From an uncultured Bacteroidales bacterium (lineage in GTDB: Bacteria > Bacteroidota > Bacteroidia > Bacteroidales > Bacteroidaceae): a stretch of 64,000 nucleotides of DNA. Location of the stretch: assembly GCA_902763885.1 (NCBI GenBank), contig CACWTU010000002.1, positions 62,001 to 126,000 of the forward strand, in the 5' to 3' direction. The notes below the pieces were generated by a model, which saw only the letters and a list, made by a program, of their open reading frames with translations, ran no database searches and was not told the DNA's origin. The translations under genes and the position numbers were made by a program. Shown piece by piece: positions 1-9,187 of this stretch. Each line of letters opens with the position of its first letter. Within the stretch, counting starts at the first letter, position 1.

Positions 1-1
1 G

Positions 2-961
2 CCTGATATGATTATTCCGGAGGTTGAGGCTATCGCTACTCCTGAATTGGTAAAACTGGAGAAAGAGGGTTACAACGTTATTCCTACCGCCAATGCCACA
101 TTCCTTACAATGAACCGTAAGGGCATACGCCAGTTGGCTCATGAGAAGCTGGGCTTGCCCACATCAAATTATCGTTTTGCCGCTACACGTGAGGAGTTTG
201 ATGCTGCCATCAAGGAGATAGGTACTCCCTGCGTTGTTAAGCCCATCATGAGTTCTTCAGGTCACGGTCAGAGTGTTTGCAAGACTCCTGCTGATGCTGA
301 CGCTTCATGGAAGATTGCCCAGGAGGGCGGTCGTGCCGGAGGTGGTGAGGTTATCGTAGAGGGATTCGTAAAGTTTGATTATGAGATTACCCTGCTTACC
401 GTACGTCACAGCGGCGGTACCACATTCCTGAATCCTATAGGTCACCATCAGGTGGACGGTGACTACCGTGAATCATGGCAGGCACAGCCTATGACTGACA
501 AGGCTCTTGCGCAGGCTCAGGATATCGCTAAGAAGATTACTGACGCTCTGGGCGGTTACGGTATTTTTGGCGTTGAGATGTTCGTTTGCGGTGACAACGT
601 ATTGTTCAGTGAGGTCTCACCGCGTCCGCATGACACCGGTATGGTTACTATGATTTCACAGGATCTCTCAGAGTTCGCCCTGCATGCACGTGCCGTGCTT
701 GGTCTGCCTATCCCCAAGATCAATTTCTACGGTCCCAGTGCATCAAAGGCAATCGTTGTTGAGGGCGATACCACAATGGTTGAGTTTGAGAATCTGGATG
801 AGATCCTTTCTGAGCCCGATGTTCAGATTCGCTTGTTCGGCAAGCCGTTCATTAAGGGCCACCGCCGTATGGGTGTGATTCTGGCTCGTGCAGAAAGTGT
901 GGAGAAGGCTCTTGAGAAAGTAGAGCGTGCTTACGCCAAACTGAAAGTTAAAGTTTATTGA
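2..961 (+). CDS. purT: Formate-dependent phosphoribosylglycinamide formyltransferase 2, 5'-truncated
   Basis: PurT makes formyl-GAR from GAR, formate and ATP in cytosolic purine synthesis. About 319 residues are present against roughly 390 in the family, so the N-terminal end lies before the window; the reading frame is open to the first complete codon at position 2. ATP-grasp features are visible: the PEVEAIAT segment, the [13 protein letters not shown] loop, [16 protein letters not shown], the metal-binding FGVEMFV and [15 protein letters not shown], and the C-terminal FGKP...GHRRMGV found in PurT but not in PurK. The stop TGA (959-961) is followed at once by a second TGA that opens a large palindrome. 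The next gene is convergent. Identification is firm; only the start is missing. Confidence 0.95.
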   Translation, partial: PDMIIPEVEAIATPELVKLEKEGYNVIPTANATFLTMNRKGIRQLAHEKLGLPTSNYRFAATREEFDAAIKEIGTPCVVKPIMSSSGHGQSVCKTPADADASWKIAQEGGRAGGGEVIVEGFVKFDYEITLLTVRHSGGTTFLNPIGHHQVDGDYRESWQAQPMTDKALAQAQDIAKKITDALGGYGIFGVEMFVCGDNVLFSEVSPRPHDTGMVTMISQDLSEFALHARAVLGLPIPKINFYGPSASKAIVVEGDTTMVEFENLDEILSEPDVQIRLFGKPFIKGHRRMGVILARAESVEKALEKVERAYAKLKVKVY

Positions 962-1035
962 TGACCCAATAGGGACAGTCCCCCTGTGCCGTTTTTTTTC
1001 AAAAATGGCACAGGGGGACTGTCCCTATTGGGTCA
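962..1035. repeat. Perfect 29-bp inverted repeat joining two convergent genes
   Basis: Arms 962-990 and 1007-1035 are perfectly complementary, with a 16-nt T/A-rich centre that can add about five more A-T pairs. The core contains GGGACAGTCCCC. The right arm ends with the reverse complement of the TGA stop of the minus-strand gene. It probably ends transcription from both sides. It resembles REP-type palindromes and shares its core with hairpins at 30756 and 33585. Confidence 0.9.
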
Positions 1036-2976
1036 CTTTGAAGTCATGTAGATGAGGTACTGCTGGATCAGCGCTTTCAGATTCTTCAGCATCTCCTGCT
1101 CAGTCTCAGGCTGGGTACCTTTGAGATTCTGTTTTAAAGTGGGGTCTTGTTTATAGGCAAACAGCCCTGTTTCGTTTTCACCATCAAACTGGAGTACGTA
1201 GTCATCCATGTAATATGAGTAGAGGCCATTCTGCAGGTTTGCAGCCCATGTCTCATCATCGGGGGTGTTGAAGAGATCCTGGCCAAAGCTGATTACAGGT
1301 TTGTCATATCCAAGATAACCCAGAATGGAAGGAAAGATGTCAGATTGTTGTGCTATTGCCTGACGCCTGCCGTTCAGACTGTCTGATGGACAGTAAAAAA
1401 TGATCGGTACGCGGAAATTGCCGTAATCAGACTGGTAATCCGGGTGTTCTGAAAGGTTTGTATGGTCTGCGGTAAGTACAAAAAGGGTGTTGTTGAACCA
1501 CGGCTGTTTTGAGGCTTTTTCAAAAAACAGTTTGAGGGCATGGTCTGAGTATCGTATTCCACGATATATAGGCAGATTGCCTTCTTGCGGATATATCTCC
1601 TGATAACGTTCCGGTACGTTGTACGGGTGGTGTGAAGAGGCTGTGAATGCCGATGCCACGAACGGCTCTTGGAAAGAACCTATCATATCACACATATATT
1701 GCAGGAATTCCTCATCCCAAATGGCCCAATATCCATCAAACACGGTTTTGCCTCCGTACTCCGGTTTTTTTACAAAATCCTCAAGCCCGAAATAATCATT
1801 GTAGCCTATGACCTTGGAGAAAGACTGGAATCCCATCGAGCCGTTGTCAGCACCATGGAAGAAAGCGGAGTAATAACCTTTATTACATAGTTCCTTGGCA
1901 AGTCCCGTAATCTCTTTTGACATTATGGTGGGAGTAAGGAACAGATGGTCCTTGAGCATAGGGATTCCGGCCAGAACTGATGGCATGGCATCTATGCTTT
2001 TCCGACCGTTGGCAAGTGACACATCAAATGTAAGTGACTCATCTATTAGTGAATCAACAAACGGGGTGCAATCATGTATGTCCTGTTTGCCGGGATTCAT
2101 GGCTCCGATATACTCCGATCCAAAACTTTCAAGTATCAGAACCACCACGTTCATCGGCCTGAAAACAGCGGTGGAATCGGGAAAAATAACCGGGGAGTAA
2201 ATTGTTTCAAGTTCTTCTTCACTAAAGTATGAAGGTACTTTCATGTCTTCATTGCCTGCGGTCCTGATGATACAGAACGGTGTGTTCAGGATTGCTGCAG
2301 CCTGGGCAGGTGTTGAAACATATCTGTATGCATTGCTCATGGTTATAGGCCTTATATTGTGAGCCAGACCTCCTCTGATGCCGGCCACTATGCATAGTCC
2401 GCTAAGAGCCAGACAACATGCCTTGACGATATAGTAAACATACGTTTTACGGTATTTAAGTACGTCGGGAGTCTTTATCAATTTGCATAATAGCCAGACA
2501 ATGCCTGCGTACAATAGTACCAGATACCAGTTTGAGATAAGAGATTTGAATATGATTGATGTAATCTGTCCGCCACTTTCATTGCTGAACTCATCCAAGA
2601 CTTTAAGCGTGCTGCGGCATCCGGAATAGGGGAAATAAACCGTGTCAATCAGATTAGCCAGTATTCCGGCAGAAACCAGTACAACCAGGATAATGTTGAC
2701 AAACTTATAGTACCATTGTCTCTCTTTGAAATGAAAGGGAAACAGGAGCAATACGATATAGATGGAGCATATGTACATTATGCCTGATGTATCAAACACA
2801 AGTGAGCCTCTGAGCATGGGCCAGAACATTCCGCTCATACTGCCTTTAAGGGCGCTCCAGTTATACCAGATGAATATGGGATGACAGAGAAGAAAAACAG
2901 CATAGACCACAACCAGGTTCCTGATCATGACCAAAAATGGGGTTTTCAAGACCGGACTGGTTCTGTTATCTGTCAT
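1033..2976 (-). CDS. LTA synthase-family membrane sulfatase/phosphoglycerol or phosphoethanolamine transferase
   Basis: A 647-residue inner-membrane protein. The N-terminal part has about five hydrophobic segments (roughly residues 15-40, 60-82, 92-112, 148-166, 182-200). From about residue 275 a periplasmic alkaline-phosphatase-fold domain follows: VVLILESFGSEY (metal ligand E283), ANGRKSIDAMPSVLAGIP with putative nucleophile S327, and DHTNLSEH near the C-terminus. Family members move glycerol-phosphate or phosphoethanolamine groups from phospholipid to envelope glycans. The acceptor here is unknown; Gram-negative Bacteroidales have no classical LTA. It is the last gene of a minus-strand operon, one base after the PfkB kinase, and its stop codon lies inside the palindrome at 962-1035. 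Confidence 0.88.
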   Translation of the reverse strand: MTDNRTSPVLKTPFLVMIRNLVVVYAVFLLCHPIFIWYNWSALKGSMSGMFWPMLRGSLVFDTSGIMYICSIYIVLLLFPFHFKERQWYYKFVNIILVVLVSAGILANLIDTVYFPYSGCRSTLKVLDEFSNESGGQITSIIFKSLISNWYLVLLYAGIVWLLCKLIKTPDVLKYRKTYVYYIVKACCLALSGLCIVAGIRGGLAHNIRPITMSNAYRYVSTPAQAAAILNTPFCIIRTAGNEDMKVPSYFSEEELETIYSPVIFPDSTAVFRPMNVVVLILESFGSEYIGAMNPGKQDIHDCTPFVDSLIDESLTFDVSLANGRKSIDAMPSVLAGIPMLKDHLFLTPTIMSKEITGLAKELCNKGYYSAFFHGADNGSMGFQSFSKVIGYNDYFGLEDFVKKPEYGGKTVFDGYWAIWDEEFLQYMCDMIGSFQEPFVASAFTASSHHPYNVPERYQEIYPQEGNLPIYRGIRYSDHALKLFFEKASKQPWFNNTLFVLTADHTNLSEHPDYQSDYGNFRVPIIFYCPSDSLNGRRQAIAQQSDIFPSILGYLGYDKPVISFGQDLFNTPDDETWAANLQNGLYSYYMDDYVLQFDGENETGLFAYKQDPTLKQNLKGTQPETEQEMLKNLKALIQQYLIYMTSK

Positions 2977-2977
2977 T

Positions 2978-3904
2978 TCAGAGATTTATTTTGTATTTGT
3001 CAGCAAAATCCTTACTTACGTAATTTTCAGTGCTCATGCAGGCTTCAGTCCCGAATTCTATACCATACCCGATAAGTCTGTTCCAGTTGTCTTTAGTAAG
3101 GTTATCAAGATTGTTCTGGAAAATGTTCTCTGCAACCAAGCCGTATATGATGCCTGCGTTAAAATTGTCACCGGCACCTATGGTGCTTACCGGTGTTATA
3201 GGGCGTGAACAGAATTTGTATTCCTGACCGTGATCAATAACTGTTACACCCTCTTTTCCGCGTGTACAGATAAGTCTGGGACAGTATTTTGAGGTTTCCT
3301 GATAAATCTTCTGACAGTCATCAAACCCGAATACGTTGATGAAATCCTCATGGCTTCCGCGTACGATATCCGCCAATGCAAAGTTTTTCCTGAAGGTCTC
3401 TTTCAGACTATCCACTTCATGTGCATGGTTGTCACGGAAATTCAGGTCATAGTAAAGTATCGCTCCCTGTTTCTTGGCATACTCCAGAAAAGGATGGACT
3501 TTACTTTTGAGTACGGGATTAAGGGCAAAGTATGCACCGAAAGCAACTATGTCGTTCTGCTTTATTTCAGGAAAAGTAAAGTCAAGGCGGTTGTTGGGAT
3601 AATCTTTGTAGAAACTGTATTTGGCATCATTGTGCTCGTTTAAATACGCCAGTGAAATGGCTGTTTTTTTTCCTTCATAGCATGATACGTAATCACTGTT
3701 GATGCTGTTTTCATGCATAAAGTCAAGAATGATGTTCCCAACCTGGTCAGAACCCACTTCTGTAATGAAAGTACAGTCCAGGCCAATTCTTCCAAGTGAA
3801 ATCAGCCCATTGAACACAGAACCTCCCGGTACCGCGTCAACAGGTTTCCCGTTACGGAAAAGAATATCAAAAATTGTTTCTCCTATTCCAAAAACCTTTC
3901 TCAT
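2978..3904 (-). CDS. PfkB-family carbohydrate kinase (fructokinase/ribokinase-like)
   Basis: A 308-residue cytosolic sugar kinase. The N-terminal GIGETIFDILF and GGSVFNGLISLGRIG match the PfkB substrate-binding region. The C-terminal signature STIGAGDNFNAG carries the anion hole and catalytic base D246; the aspartate that often opens this signature (DTxGAGD) is replaced by serine. Length is normal. The substrate cannot be read from sequence; fructose or a related hexose is the usual reading for this subgroup. The start overlaps the stop of the upstream SIS gene by 4 nt (ATGA), implying translational coupling and a shared sugar-phosphate role with that isomerase. The downstream LTA-synthase-like gene follows after one base. 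Confidence 0.88.
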   Translation of the reverse strand: MRKVFGIGETIFDILFRNGKPVDAVPGGSVFNGLISLGRIGLDCTFITEVGSDQVGNIILDFMHENSINSDYVSCYEGKKTAISLAYLNEHNDAKYSFYKDYPNNRLDFTFPEIKQNDIVAFGAYFALNPVLKSKVHPFLEYAKKQGAILYYDLNFRDNHAHEVDSLKETFRKNFALADIVRGSHEDFINVFGFDDCQKIYQETSKYCPRLICTRGKEGVTVIDHGQEYKFCSRPITPVSTIGAGDNFNAGIIYGLVAENIFQNNLDNLTKDNWNRLIGYGIEFGTEACMSTENYVSKDFADKYKINL

Positions 3905-4500
3905 AGCAGTTTCTTGGACCGTATTCCGAGATATCCTCCGTGATGACGCTTGTTGTAGTCTTCAACTGTAAAACCTATTGCTTTCATGGTCTCAACCACG
4001 AGGGCGTCACCTATTACGTTCATGACGGTGGTGCTTGTGGTGGGAGCCAGCCCCAAAGCGCAAACCTCATCGGGCTTTCCGGTAGATAGTACCACATCAG
4101 CCTGACGTGCAAGCGGACTTGAGGTGTTGCCGGTAAGTACAATGAATTTCAGAGTGGGGTCAAGTGTCAGACTCAAGTCCATAAGTTCAAGAACCTCACG
4201 GGTCTTGCCTGAGTTTGATACCAGAAGGAACAGGTCATTTTTCTGGAGGATACCCAGATCTCCATGCTGGGCTTCACTCGGATGCAGGAAAATGGAAGGA
4301 GTGCCGGTTGAACTGAAGGTGGTAGCCATGTTCATGGCTATCTGTCCGGCTTTTCCCATTCCGCTGGTAATCAACTTTCCGTTAAGTTCATGGACGTGGT
4401 GAACTATCAGATTCACAGCTTTTTCATATTCATCGCCTATGGGAATATTCAGTATGGCCTGAGCTTCTCTTGATACTATGTCCTTAATCGATTCAATCAT
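3901..4500 (-). CDS. SIS-domain sugar-phosphate isomerase without CBS domains (KdsD/GutQ-like)
   Basis: A 199-residue single SIS domain: GKLITSGMGKAGQIAMNMA, STGTPSIFLHPSEAQHGDLG, the phosphosugar-binding LLVSNSGKTREV and LGLAPTTSTTVMNVIGDAL. These match arabinose-5-phosphate isomerases, which make A5P for Kdo synthesis, but the two C-terminal CBS domains of E. coli KdsD are absent. SIS-only A5P isomerases are known in Bacteroides, so the short length is probably native rather than a truncation. It is the first gene of the minus-strand operon, with about 230 nt separating it from pnp. A5P isomerase is the best guess; another aldose-ketose phosphate isomerase is possible. Confidence 0.82.
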   Translation of the reverse strand: MIESIKDIVSREAQAILNIPIGDEYEKAVNLIVHHVHELNGKLITSGMGKAGQIAMNMATTFSSTGTPSIFLHPSEAQHGDLGILQKNDLFLLVSNSGKTREVLELMDLSLTLDPTLKFIVLTGNTSSPLARQADVVLSTGKPDEVCALGLAPTTSTTVMNVIGDALVVETMKAIGFTVEDYNKRHHGGYLGIRSKKLL

Positions 4501-4623
4501 TGCTTTTATTCAATGAAGATTCAGTTGTTTGAATCGCAAATATACAAAATATTCGGATTGGATGAAAAAAATACTTTGGCTGTTTCGGGACTAAACAAAA
4601 CGTACTGAGCCAATAGCCAAAGT

Positions 4624-4662
4624 AAAAAATGTGGTACGCGTGCGGCGCGTACCACATTTTTT
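4624..4662. repeat. Perfect 17-bp inverted repeat in the pnp upstream region
   Basis: Arms 4624-4640 and 4646-4662 are perfectly complementary (core GTGGTACGCG/CGCGTACCAC) around the loop TGCGG. The element lies between two divergent genes and directly before the -7 box at 4666, where the -33 element would sit. As RNA it is a hairpin ending in T residues, so it could stop leftover transcription. As DNA it could be an operator. Confidence 0.8.
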
Positions 4663-4665
4663 TAC

Positions 4666-4673
4666 TATTTTTG
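4666..4673 (+). promoter_or_regulatory. Bacteroidetes -7 promoter box for pnp
   Basis: TATTTTTG fits TAnnTTTG and predicts a transcript start near 4680, about 47 nt before the pnp start. No TTTG -33 box is seen at the usual distance; the palindrome occupies that place. Confidence 0.6.
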
Positions 4674-4726
4674 CCGCAATTTACTCTATAAGAGGAATAT
4701 TTTTATTAGATGTTTTTAATATTTTA

Positions 4727-7015
4727 ATGATGAAAATTGTAACAAAAGAGTTCCAGCTTCCTGATGGAAGAACCATCAAACTGGAGACCGGGAAACTGGC
4801 AAAGCAAGCCGATGGAGCCGTGATGCTGACATGTGGCAAAACTATGCTCCTGGCCACTGTATGTGCCGCCAAAGATGCAGTTCCCGGAACTGATTTCATG
4901 CCGCTGCAGGTAGAGTACAGAGAGAAGTATGCGTCAATAGGACGTTATCCCGGCGGCTTTACCAAACGTGAGGGCCGTCCCTCTGATTATGAGATTCTTA
5001 CATGCCGTCTTGTAGACCGTGCATTGCGTCCTTTGTTTCCGGACAATTACCACGCTGAAGTTTTTGTAAACATCATACTGTTCTCCGCTGATGGAGAGCA
5101 GATGCCTGATGCTCTGGCCGGTCTGGCAGCATCAGCAGCACTGGCTGTATCGGATATACCTTTCCAGGGTCCGATATCTGAGGTCCGCGTAGCCCGTATA
5201 AACGGTGAGTACGTGATTGACCCCACATTCAAGCAGCTTGAGGAGGCCGATATGGATGTAATGGTTGCCGCAACCTATGACAACATCATGATGGTTGAGG
5301 GTGAGATGAAGGAGGTTAGCGAGGCTGACCTGCTTGGTGCCATGAAGGCCGCTCACGACGAGATCAAGAAACACTGCAAGATCCAGATGGAACTGACTGA
5401 GGAGGTTGGCAAGACCGTTAAGCGCGAGTACTGCCACGAGGTCAATGACGAGGATCTGCGTCAGGCTGTAAAGGATGCCTGCTACCAGAAGTCTTACAAC
5501 CTGGCAGCTGAGGGCAATACCGATAAGCATTCACGTGAGGCCAACTTTGAGGCTGTACGTGATGAGTTCAAGGAGCAGTATCATGCAGCACATCCTGAAC
5601 TGAGTGAGGATGAGTTGGCAGAGAAGGATGCTCTTATAGACCGTTACTACCACGATGTTGAGCGTGACGCAATGCGTCGTTGTGTTCTGGATGAGGGTAA
5701 GCGTCTGGATGGCCGTAAGACCACCGATATCCGTCCTATCTGGTGCGAGGTAGGTTATCTGCCCGGACCTCACGGATCATCAATATTCACCCGTGGTGAG
5801 ACACAGGCTCTCTGCTCTGTAACACTGGGTACCAAGGATGACGAGAAGATGGTTGATGACGTGCTGGATCAGCACGATGAGCGTTTCCTGCTTCACTACA
5901 ACTTCCCGCCCTTCTGCACAGGTGAGGCTAAGGCACAGCGTAGTCTGGGTCGTCGTGAGATAGGTCACGGACATCTGGCATGGCGTGCCCTTAAGGGTCA
6001 GATCCCTGAGGATTACCCTTACTGCGTTCGCGTAGTATCCGATATACTTGAGTCTAACGGTTCTTCATCAATGGCTACCGTGTGCGCAGGTACACTGGCT
6101 TTGATGGATGCCGGCGTAAAGATCAAGAACCCCGTATCAGGTATCGCAATGGGTCTTATCAAGAACCCGGGCGAGGACAAGTACGCTGTACTTTCAGATA
6201 TCCTTGGTGATGAGGATCATCTGGGTGATATGGACTTCAAGACCACCGGTACCGTAAAGGGACTTACCGCTACACAGATGGATATCAAGTGCGACGGTCT
6301 GTCATATGAGATCCTTGAGAAGGCTCTGGCTCAGGCCAAGGCCGGACGTGAATATATTCTGAGCAAGATCACCGAGACCATTCCTGAGCCTCGCGCAGAT
6401 CTCAAGCCCCATGCTCCCCGCATCGAGACCCTTACCATTCCTAAGGAGTTCATCGGCGCAGTCATTGGCCCGGGCGGAAAGATCATCCAGGGCATGCAGG
6501 AGGAGACCGGTGCAAGCATCAGCATTGATGAGGTTGACGGTGTAGGCAAGATTGAGGTTGCCGCATCCAACCGCGACAGCATCGAGGCTGCTTTGGCCAA
6601 GATCCGTGCTATCGTAGCAATTCCTGAGGTTGGTGAGGTTTATGACGGTACCGTACGTTCAGTAATGCCTTACGGTCTGTTCGTAGAGTTCCTGCCTGGT
6701 AAGGACGGTCTGCTGCACATCTCAGAGATTGACTGGAAGCGTTACGAGACCATTGAGGAGACCGGCATTAAGGAGGGTGACAAGATTCAGGTCAAGCTGA
6801 TTGACATCGATCCCAAGACCGGTAAGTTCAAACTGTCACGTCGTGCTCTCATCGAGAAACCTGAGGGTTATGAGGAGCGTCCCGCCCGTCAACCCCGTCA
6901 GGACCGCGGTGAGCGTCAGGACAGAGGTCCCCGTCAGGACCGTGGCCCGCGTCATCATCACGATAACCACCGCAACGACCAGCAGGAGAATAATGAGAAC
7001 AATGAAGAGAAGTAA
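4727..7015 (+). CDS. pnp: Polyribonucleotide nucleotidyltransferase (PNPase)
   Basis: A 3'-5' phosphorolytic exoribonuclease of RNA turnover, about 763 residues. In order: RNase PH domain 1 ([18 protein letters not shown], then the [21 protein letters not shown] region), helical linker, RNase PH domain 2 ([31 protein letters not shown]-type core), KH domain ([20 protein letters not shown]), S1 domain ([18 protein letters not shown]) and a tail of repeated RQDRG/PR units with His and Asn runs. The frame stays open upstream to 4631, but that extension would include the palindrome and promoter. ATG 4727, or the adjacent ATG 4730, gives the family N-terminus. It overlaps the downstream lipoprotein gene by 14 nt. 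Confidence 0.96.
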   Translation: MMKIVTKEFQLPDGRTIKLETGKLAKQADGAVMLTCGKTMLLATVCAAKDAVPGTDFMPLQVEYREKYASIGRYPGGFTKREGRPSDYEILTCRLVDRALRPLFPDNYHAEVFVNIILFSADGEQMPDALAGLAASAALAVSDIPFQGPISEVRVARINGEYVIDPTFKQLEEADMDVMVAATYDNIMMVEGEMKEVSEADLLGAMKAAHDEIKKHCKIQMELTEEVGKTVKREYCHEVNDEDLRQAVKDACYQKSYNLAAEGNTDKHSREANFEAVRDEFKEQYHAAHPELSEDELAEKDALIDRYYHDVERDAMRRCVLDEGKRLDGRKTTDIRPIWCEVGYLPGPHGSSIFTRGETQALCSVTLGTKDDEKMVDDVLDQHDERFLLHYNFPPFCTGEAKAQRSLGRREIGHGHLAWRALKGQIPEDYPYCVRVVSDILESNGSSSMATVCAGTLALMDAGVKIKNPVSGIAMGLIKNPGEDKYAVLSDILGDEDHLGDMDFKTTGTVKGLTATQMDIKCDGLSYEILEKALAQAKAGREYILSKITETIPEPRADLKPHAPRIETLTIPKEFIGAVIGPGGKIIQGMQEETGASISIDEVDGVGKIEVAASNRDSIEAALAKIRAIVAIPEVGEVYDGTVRSVMPYGLFVEFLPGKDGLLHISEIDWKRYETIEETGIKEGDKIQVKLIDIDPKTGKFKLSRRALIEKPEGYEERPARQPRQDRGERQDRGPRQDRGPRHHHDNHRNDQQENNENNEEK

Positions 7016-8171
7016 TCTTGCATTACTTGTTCTGACCTTATTAATAGTAGCCTGTCAACCCAAAGTTGACAGGTTTACTTTAAATGGCCAGATAGCTGAG
7101 GCTGATGGCAAGATGCTTTATCTGGATCATCTTGGTCTGGATAAGGTTGAGGTTGTTGATTCAGTCAAACTGGATGCGGAGGGTCTTTTCAGTTTTACTC
7201 CGGTTGCCCCTGAGGATTGTTTTGATTTCTATCGTCTGCGTATTGACGGCAAGGTCGTTAATCTGGCCATTGATTCAACAGAGACTGTAAAGGTTACCGC
7301 CAGCCTGCCGGTAATGCAGATATCATATAACGTTGAAGGCTCTGAGAACAGTTCCAGACTGAAAGATCTTGTCATGTTGCAGATGGGTCTGCTGCAGGAT
7401 CTCAGACGTCTCAGTTCCCAATATAACAGTCCTGACCCTACAATTCTTACAGAACGAGTAAAAGAAAAGGTTGATGTCTTCAAGTCAGATGTCCTGACTG
7501 ATTTCATTATGCCTGACCCAGGTACTCCTTATGCCTATTATGCTCTATTCCTGAGCATAAACGGTCAGATGCTGTTCAACCCGCAGACAGACCGTCAGGA
7601 TGCCAAATGCTATGCTGCGGTAGCTACGCAGATGGATATGCTGTATCCTGAAGCCCAGCGTACCACTCATCTGCATAATGTGGCTTTGAAGGGGATGAGC
7701 AAGACCTCACCTGTAAATGAGCAGGCTAGGGCAGCTGCAATCCAGCAGTTCGCGAACCTTGTAGAGGTGATTGGCTCAATAGACATAGAGTTGCCTGACT
7801 ATAAAGGACGCTCTCAGAAGCTCAGTGACCAGAAAGGAAAGGTTGTATTGTTAGACTTCACTGCATTCAAGACAGAATTCTCACCTAACTATATATTGTT
7901 GCTTAGAAGGCTGTATGATAAGTATGCAGAACAAGGCTTTACCATCTATCAGGTTTCAGTCGATGATGATGAGAGTTATTGGATGAATGGCGTTGCCAAT
8001 CTGCCGTGGGTATGTGTTCACGATGAGGCAAGCCTCAAATCATCATACCTTAAATCATATAATGTAACTCAGATTCCTACTGTGTTCCTGATAGACCGCG
8101 ATGGCAATATCGCAGATCGTCCGGACAGTACTGATGAACTTGATGAGAAGATAGCCAAGCTACTGGAGTGA
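7002..8171 (+). CDS. TlpA-like thioredoxin-fold lipoprotein with DUF4369-type N-terminus, CxxC lost
   Basis: About 389 residues. The signal peptide ends in a lipobox (LLIVAC, C18). The N-terminal half resembles DUF4369 ([21 protein letters not shown]). The last 140 residues have a TlpA/AhpC-type thioredoxin fold: [36 protein letters not shown] and the cis-Pro stretch [12 protein letters not shown]. Where TlpA has WCxxC this protein has AFKTEF and no cysteine, so thiol redox chemistry is unlikely; a binding or scaffold role is inferred. The start ATG 7002 (or 6993) lies within the 3' end of pnp. The extension back to 6801 is only a shadow of pnp. The link to PNPase looks like co-transcription, not a known functional pair. 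Confidence 0.85.
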   Translation: MKRSNLALLVLTLLIVACQPKVDRFTLNGQIAEADGKMLYLDHLGLDKVEVVDSVKLDAEGLFSFTPVAPEDCFDFYRLRIDGKVVNLAIDSTETVKVTASLPVMQISYNVEGSENSSRLKDLVMLQMGLLQDLRRLSSQYNSPDPTILTERVKEKVDVFKSDVLTDFIMPDPGTPYAYYALFLSINGQMLFNPQTDRQDAKCYAAVATQMDMLYPEAQRTTHLHNVALKGMSKTSPVNEQARAAAIQQFANLVEVIGSIDIELPDYKGRSQKLSDQKGKVVLLDFTAFKTEFSPNYILLLRRLYDKYAEQGFTIYQVSVDDDESYWMNGVANLPWVCVHDEASLKSSYLKSYNVTQIPTVFLIDRDGNIADRPDSTDELDEKIAKLLE

Positions 8172-8189
8172 GGGGCAAAAAAAACGTGT

Positions 8190-8224
8190 TTTGTTGGGAT
8201 AGTGTAAAAATAATGCTATCTTTG
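8190..8224 (+). promoter_or_regulatory. Promoter for greA-HIT
   Basis: The -7 box TATCTTTG lies at 8217-8224. TTTG (8190-8193) or TTG (8194-8196) lies 20-23 nt upstream as the -33 element. The predicted start near 8231 lies before the hairpin at 8254, leaving a leader of roughly 105 nt. Confidence 0.7.
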
Positions 8225-8253
8225 CCCTAAGAACGTGAAACATAAAAAATGGG

Positions 8254-8290
8254 TTCCAACATCTGAACTGGATTGTTGGAATTCTTTTTT
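8254..8290 (+). terminator. Terminator-like hairpin in the greA leader (putative attenuator)
   Basis: TTCCAAC (8254-8260) pairs with GTTGGAA (8275-8281) and ATC pairs with GAT with one bulged T, leaving loop TGAACTG. TTCTTTTTT follows. It lies between the promoter at 8217 and the greA start at 8336, so it would act on greA's own transcript rather than end the upstream gene. Confidence 0.65.
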
Positions 8291-8335
8291 ACTCATGTCA
8301 AAACCTAATTGTTGAACTGATAAAACATTGATATT

Positions 8336-8800
8336 ATGGCATATATGTCAGAAGAGGGCTACAAGAAACTGGTAGCCGAACTACAGTATCTTGAGGGCGT
8401 TCGCCGTCCGGAGATTATCCAGCAGATAGCTGAAGCCCGTGATAAGGGTGATCTTTCAGAGAATGCAGAGTATGATGCAGCCAAGGAGGCACAGGGTATG
8501 CTTGAGGCCAAGATTGCTACTCTCAAGGCCCAGATAGCCGATGCCAAGATCATTGACGAGAAGAAGATTGACACCTCAACCGTGCAGATTCTTACTAAGG
8601 TTAAGTTGCGTAACACCAAGAATAACGCCACCATGGTATATTCTATCGTTCCGGAGAGCGAGGCTGACCTCAAGGCAGGTAAGATATCGAGCAACACTCC
8701 CATCGCCAAGGGTTTGCTTGGTCACAAGGTAGGTGAGACCGTTGAGATTCAGATTCCCAGCGGCAAGATTGGTTTTGAGATACTTGAGATATCATTATGA
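8336..8800 (+). CDS. greA: Transcription elongation factor GreA
   Basis: GreA rescues backtracked RNA polymerase by stimulating transcript cleavage through the secondary channel. At 154 residues it has normal length. The N-terminal coiled coil includes the acidic-tip motif ARDKGDLSENAEYDAAKE, and the C-terminal FKBP-like domain ends LLGHKVGETVEIQIPSGKIGFEILEI. The start ATGGCATATATG is well placed after a leader with its own promoter and a terminator-like hairpin. The stop overlaps the start of the HIT gene (ATGA at 8797), a pairing common in Bacteroidales. Confidence 0.97.
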   Translation: MAYMSEEGYKKLVAELQYLEGVRRPEIIQQIAEARDKGDLSENAEYDAAKEAQGMLEAKIATLKAQIADAKIIDEKKIDTSTVQILTKVKLRNTKNNATMVYSIVPESEADLKAGKISSNTPIAKGLLGHKVGETVEIQIPSGKIGFEILEISL

Positions 8801-9186
8801 CGATATTTTCCAGAATTATAGCAGGTGAGATTCCTTGCTACAAGATAGCAGAGACAGAGAACTGTTTTGCGTTCCTGGATATCAATCCTTTGGTTAAGGG
8901 GCATGTGCTGTGCATCCCCAAGCGTGAGGTTGACTATCTGTTTGACCTGACTGACCAGGAGCTCTGTGACCTGCAGCTCTTTGCCAAGAAGATTGCCGCA
9001 GCCCAGAAGAAGGTGTTCAACTGCATCAAGGTAGGTGAGGCCGTGCTTGGCCTTGAAGTACCCCACGCACATATCCACCTCATCCCCATGCAGAGTGAGA
9101 AGGATATGCTATTCAGCAATCCCAAACTTAAACTCACCCCAGAGGAATTCCAGCAGATTGCAGCCGATATCCGCGCCGCACTTTAA
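8797..9186 (+). CDS. HIT-family nucleotide hydrolase/transferase (HinT-like)
   Basis: 129 residues. The histidine triad VPHAHIHLIP (H90, H92, H94) sits near the C-terminus; H92 or H94 is the expected nucleophile region. The N-terminal IFSRIIAGEIPCYKI and GHVLCIPKREVDYLFDL are typical of HinT/Hit proteins, which hydrolyse AMP-linked substrates in the cytosol. Its start codon overlaps the greA stop by 4 nt, so it is the second gene of that operon. A hairpin at 9188 separates it from the convergent flippase. Confidence 0.93.
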   Translation: MTIFSRIIAGEIPCYKIAETENCFAFLDINPLVKGHVLCIPKREVDYLFDLTDQELCDLQLFAKKIAAAQKKVFNCIKVGEAVLGLEVPHAHIHLIPMQSEKDMLFSNPKLKLTPEEFQQIAADIRAAL

Positions 9187-9187
9187 C

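Noticed and set aside
4631-4726. N-terminal extension of PNPase
   Set aside because: It would translate through the palindrome and the -7 box, and PNPases begin at the later methionines.
5132-5974. Several 60-130-codon antisense frames in pnp
   Set aside because: No domain content and fully inside a strongly conserved gene; shadows of its codon use.
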